Of a DNA stretch of 64,000 nucleotides, positions 60,731 to 64,000 are shown piece after piece. The position numbers and the translations under genes are program-made. Origin of the DNA: Streptomyces sp. NBC_01445 (GTDB taxonomy: Bacteria > Actinomycetota > Actinomycetes > Streptomycetales > Streptomycetaceae); the NCBI RefSeq assembly GCF_035918235.1, contig NZ_CP109485.1, positions 4,712,001 to 4,776,000 of the forward strand, given 5' to 3'. The notes below the pieces were generated by a model that was not told where the DNA came from, ran no database searches, and worked only from the letters and a program-made list of their open reading frames with translations. The stretch's first letter is position 1; every line of letters begins with the position of its first letter.

Positions 60731-62245
60731 TTGTCCCGCACCACGGCCGAGGCCGAGCCGAACGAACCGCTGAGCGACCAGCCGCCGCCGGGCGACGACC
60801 ACGCGTTCTTCGGCCAGCCTCGCGGCCTGCTCACACTGTCGGGTCTCGAGGTCTGGGAGCGTTTCTCGTTCCTCGGCATGCAGGCCATCCTCGTCCTCTA
60901 CTTCGCGGACACGGTGGCACACGGTGGCCTGGGCATGTCCGCGGGGACGGCGGCCTCCGTATCGGCAGCGTACGGAACGCTCGTCTACCTCGTCTCGGTG
61001 GGGGGCGGCTGGCTCGCCGACCGGATCCTCGGCTCGTACCGCGCGGTCCTGTACGGCGGCATCCTGATCGCCTGCGGCCACTACGCGATGGCGGTGCCGA
61101 CGGCGGCCATGACCTGGGTCGGCCTCGGCCTGATCAGCGCGGGAACCGGCCTGGTCAAACCCAATGTCGCCACCATGGTCGGCAAGCTCTACCGCACCGA
61201 CGACGAGCGCCGCGACGCCGGCTTCGCGCTGTACTACATGGGCATCAACATCGGCGCCTTCGCGGGCCCGTTGGTCACCGGCTGGCTCGGCGACCACAAG
61301 GGCTGGCACTGGGGCTTCTCGGCCGCCGCGATCGGCATGACGTTCGGACTCATCCAGTACGTCGCCGGGCGACGTCACCTGGCCGGGCGCAAACACGCCG
61401 CCGAGTACGCACTGCCGCCCGAAGGGATGCGACGCGCGGTTCGGATGATGATCGCGGGCGCGGTCGTCGTCGCCGTACTCGCCGTGATCCTCGTATGGGC
61501 CGGCTGGCTGACGATGGACCGCTTCGTGGACGTCCTCACGGTCATCTCGGTCATCGCGCCGGTCGTGTACTTCGCGGTCATGTTCCGCAGCCCTCGCGTG
61601 AGCGCCGAGGAGCGCGGCAGGCTCAAGCCGTACGTCGTGCTCTTCCTGGCCTCCGTGGTCTTCAACTTCATCCTGTTCCAGGCGTACTCGACGATGATCC
61701 TGCTGGCCTCGACGAACGCCAGGACCGAGATCCTCGGCTTCCACTTCCCCGCCAGCTGGTACGCGTCCGCGCTCGGCGCCTTCGAGGTCGCGCTCGCCCC
61801 CGTGGTGGCCGGCCTGTGGGCCCGGATGGGACCGCGCCAGCCGCACGCCTCCAACAAGATCGCGTTCGGTGTGATCCTGGGCGGTCTGTCGTTCCTGCTC
61901 ATGGTCATCCCCACCTCGGGCCACAGCGGGGACACGTACAAAATGGCCGCCTGGTGGATCGTCGGCTCGTATCTGCTGCTCGGCCTCGGCGACATCCTCC
62001 TGGAGACCTCCGGCATGTCGGCGACGACGAAGCTCGCTCCGAAGGCCTTCTCCAGCCAGACCATGTCCCTGTGGTTCCTGTCGCTCGCCCTCGCCAACGG
62101 CATCCAGGCACAGACCGTGAAGCTCTACGGCGAGGTCTCCAATCCCGCGTACTTCGGTGTCAACGGCGCCATCGCCGTCGTCATCGGCCTGGCCGTGATC
62201 GCGCTCGCGCCGTGGCTGCGCAGGACCATGCACCCCGTTCACTGA
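60731..62245 (+). CDS. POT (PTR2) family peptide:proton symporter
   Basis: Oligopeptide transporter of 504 residues with about 14 spans. TTG 60731, eight bases after GGGAG, gives LSRTTAEAEPNEPLSDQPPP, then FFGQPRGLLTLSGLEVWERF with the POT-specific ExxERFxxxG-like pattern (EVWERFSFLGMQAILVLYF), GTGLVKPNVATMVGKLY and FALYYMGINIGAFAGPLVTG. The open frame upstream overlaps the divergent prenyl synthase region and is rejected. A CocE/NonD hydrolase gene follows 10 bp downstream, so peptide uptake and cleavage are probably coupled. Confidence 0.93.
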   Translation: MSRTTAEAEPNEPLSDQPPPGDDHAFFGQPRGLLTLSGLEVWERFSFLGMQAILVLYFADTVAHGGLGMSAGTAASVSAAYGTLVYLVSVGGGWLADRILGSYRAVLYGGILIACGHYAMAVPTAAMTWVGLGLISAGTGLVKPNVATMVGKLYRTDDERRDAGFALYYMGINIGAFAGPLVTGWLGDHKGWHWGFSAAAIGMTFGLIQYVAGRRHLAGRKHAAEYALPPEGMRRAVRMMIAGAVVVAVLAVILVWAGWLTMDRFVDVLTVISVIAPVVYFAVMFRSPRVSAEERGRLKPYVVLFLASVVFNFILFQAYSTMILLASTNARTEILGFHFPASWYASALGAFEVALAPVVAGLWARMGPRQPHASNKIAFGVILGGLSFLLMVIPTSGHSGDTYKMAAWWIVGSYLLLGLGDILLETSGMSATTKLAPKAFSSQTMSLWFLSLALANGIQAQTVKLYGEVSNPAYFGVNGAIAVVIGLAVIALAPWLRRTMHPVH

Positions 62246-62255
62246 GGTAACTCCC

Positions 62256-64000
62256 ATGTCAGAAACCCCGGCCATCACCATCCGCACCTCCTTCCCCTAC
62301 GAGACGACCCGCGAGGACGTTCGCGTACCCCTGCCGGACGGCACCACACTGTTCGCCCGCATCTGGCGTCCGGTGACCGACGAGCCGGTGCCCGCCATCC
62401 TCGAGTACCTCCCGTACCGCCTCAGCGACTGGACAGCGCCGCGCGACTGGCAGCGCCACCCCTGGTACGCGGGCCACGGCTACGCCTCCGTACGTGTCGA
62501 CGTACGCGGGCACGGCAACTCGGAGGGCCTGCCCGGCGACGAGTACGACACGACGGAGCTCGCGGACGGGGTCGCCGTCGTCAACTGGCTGGCCGAACAG
62601 CCCTGGTGCAGCGGCAAGGTCGGCATGTTCGGCATCTCCTGGGGCGGCTTCAACTCCCTCCAGATCGCGGCCCTCGCGCCCGAGCCGCTCAAGGCGGTCG
62701 TCACGGTCTGCTCGACGGACGACCGCTATGACAACGACGTGCACTACATGGGAGGTTCCGTCCTCGCGGTGGACATGCACGCGTGGGCGGCGACCATGCT
62801 CGCCTTCGTGTCGCGGCCGCCCGACCCCCAGTTCGTCGGCGAGGGCTGGCGCGACATGTGGCTGGAGCGCCTCGAAGCGGTCGACCCGTTCATCCACACC
62901 TGGCTCGGCCACCAGACGCGCGACGCCTACTGGCAGCACGGCAGCGTCTGCGAGGACTACACCGCCGTACGCGCGGCCGTCCTCGCGGTGGGCGGCTGGC
63001 ACGACCCGTACCGCGACACCGTCCTGCGCCTCGTCGAGAACCTGCCCGACCAGCAGGTGCGCGGGATCATCGGCCCCTGGTCGCACCAGTACCCGGACCG
63101 CGGCCTGCCGCCGGGCCCCGCGATCGGCTTCCTCCAGGAAACCCTCCGCTGGTGGGACCACCACCTCAAGGGCGCCGACAACGGCGTCATGGCGGAGCCC
63201 AAACTCCGCTCCTGGATCAGCGACTCGCACCCGCCCGCCACCGTCTACCCGACGCTGCCCGGCCACTGGGTCGGCGACCCGTCCTGGCCGTCCCCGAACG
63301 TCGCGCCTCTCGCGTACGCCCTTCAGGGCCCGCCCGTGATCGTGAAGTCACCCCAGCAGACGGGCCTGGACGCCGGCCGCTTCTTCCCCTTCGGCAACGA
63401 CGCGGACCTGCCGCCGGACCAGCGGGACGAGGACGCGAAGTCGGCGTGCTTCGAGTTCGAGGTGCCCTCGGATCTGCAGGTCCTCGGCCGGCCGCAGGTG
63501 ACGCTGCGGATCACCAGCGAGGTACCGCGCGGGCAGGTCGCCGTCCGGGTGTGCGACGTGGCGCCGGACGGCTCCTCGACGCTCGTCACACGCGGCGTCC
63601 TGAACTTCTCCTCTCGCGAGGGCCGGGACAAGGCCGTCGCCTGGCCCCCCGGCACCACGGACGAGGTCTCCTTCGAGCTGAACGGGATCGGTCACACCTT
63701 CCCGGCCGGGCACCGCATCCGCCTCGCGGTGTCGTCCGCTTACTGGCCGTGGATCTGGCCGCAGCCCGGATCCGAGGCCGGCTTCACCCTCGACCCGGCG
63801 GGCAGCACCCTCGAACTGCCGGTCAGGATGGTCGACGCCGAGAACGGCGCCGACATCGGCTTCGAGCCACCCGAACAGTCCGAGCCCATGGGTGTCGTCT
63901 ACCCGGCCACCCTGGACGAACAGCGCCCCGAGCGCCTCTGCGTCCGCGACGTCGCCAAGGGCGAATGGCGCCTCGAGGTCGACCCGCGCTACGGCGGCAC
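62256..64000 (+). CDS. CocE/NonD family hydrolase (X-Pro dipeptidyl-peptidase-like), runs off the window end
   Basis: At least 581 codons from ATG 62256 (GAGG eight bases upstream). It is an alpha/beta hydrolase with the nucleophile in MFGISWGGFN (Ser about residue 128), acid in VGGWHDPYRD (Asp about 250) and His in GPWSHQYPDRG (about 277). A jelly-roll C-terminal domain follows (RPQVTLRITSEVPRGQVAVR then VCDVAPDGSS, and GHRIRLAVSSAYWPWIWPQP). The family includes X-Pro dipeptidyl-peptidases and cocaine esterase; coupling to the POT transporter favours peptide or acyl substrates. No signal peptide, so cytosolic. Confidence 0.92.
   Translation, partial: MSETPAITIRTSFPYETTREDVRVPLPDGTTLFARIWRPVTDEPVPAILEYLPYRLSDWTAPRDWQRHPWYAGHGYASVRVDVRGHGNSEGLPGDEYDTTELADGVAVVNWLAEQPWCSGKVGMFGISWGGFNSLQIAALAPEPLKAVVTVCSTDDRYDNDVHYMGGSVLAVDMHAWAATMLAFVSRPPDPQFVGEGWRDMWLERLEAVDPFIHTWLGHQTRDAYWQHGSVCEDYTAVRAAVLAVGGWHDPYRDTVLRLVENLPDQQVRGIIGPWSHQYPDRGLPPGPAIGFLQETLRWWDHHLKGADNGVMAEPKLRSWISDSHPPATVYPTLPGHWVGDPSWPSPNVAPLAYALQGPPVIVKSPQQTGLDAGRFFPFGNDADLPPDQRDEDAKSACFEFEVPSDLQVLGRPQVTLRITSEVPRGQVAVRVCDVAPDGSSTLVTRGVLNFSSREGRDKAVAWPPGTTDEVSFELNGIGHTFPAGHRIRLAVSSAYWPWIWPQPGSEAGFTLDPAGSTLELPVRMVDAENGADIGFEPPEQSEPMGVVYPATLDEQRPERLCVRDVAKGEWRLEVDPRYGG

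Overview
The window is high-GC actinobacterial chromosome, almost certainly Streptomyces. Supporting this are the GC-rich third codon positions, frequent GTG/TTG starts, 4-bp GTGA/ATGA gene overlaps, the order tRNA-Trp/secE/nusG/rplK/rplA/rplJ/rplL/rpoB, the acidic NusG N-terminus, and the large set of TetR, HxlR and lipoprotein genes. From memory the gene order matches the S. coelicolor region around rpoB down to the second nuo locus; no database was consulted.

Layout. (1) 1-8525, minus strand: tRNA-Trp, secE, nusG, rplK, rplA, a lipoprotein, rplJ, rplL and the 5' three quarters of rpoB. Strong terminators, an L10-type leader and a promoter inside the rplL-rpoB gap are visible. (2) 8716-23417: housekeeping and accessory genes (aspartate aminotransferase, adenosine deaminase, DsbA-like lipoprotein, murB, a MaoC dehydratase pair next to rpmG and tRNA-Met/tRNA-Thr, nadE). 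Two TetR loci here have convincing palindromic operators: one faces an NAD(P)-binding protein, the other controls itself and an MFS exporter. (3) 23493-29905: a decayed 6.4-kb integrative element in the 3' end of a tRNA-Tyr gene. It is bounded by a 48-bp direct repeat and carries secreted-protein genes, remnants of replication genes, a truncated excisionase and an integrase broken by two TAG codons and a frameshift. A 478-bp insertion with perfect 30-bp terminal inverted repeats lies inside it. (4) 30158-32756: yajQ, a duplicated-YccF membrane protein, htpX, and mscL with a zinc ribbon. (5) 32806-42688, minus strand: ten overlapping genes nuoA-B-C-H-I-J-K-L-M-N, a complex I locus without nuoD, E, F or G. 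(6) 42854-46340: two paralogous sensor kinases and one response regulator. (7) 46662-49665: korAB, a 2-oxoacid:ferredoxin oxidoreductase. It could supply reduced ferredoxin, a plausible donor for a complex I that lacks its NADH module. (8) 49697-64000: two HxlR switches with neighbouring oxidoreductase or transporter genes, RarD, an ABC-2 transporter, a LolA-like secreted protein, a CHRD-DUF3455 fusion, a polyprenyl diphosphate synthase (probably menaquinone side chain), a POT peptide transporter, and a CocE/NonD hydrolase that runs off the end.

Functional links: regions 5, 7 and the polyprenyl synthase form a plausible respiratory neighbourhood (quinone, truncated complex I, ferredoxin reductant). 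The most unusual signals are the layered mobile DNA in region 3, the truncated nuo set with a repeat-tailed NuoC, a cytosine-deaminase-like protein that has lost active-site residues, gene-conversion-like identity between the two kinases, and several sharply defined operators.
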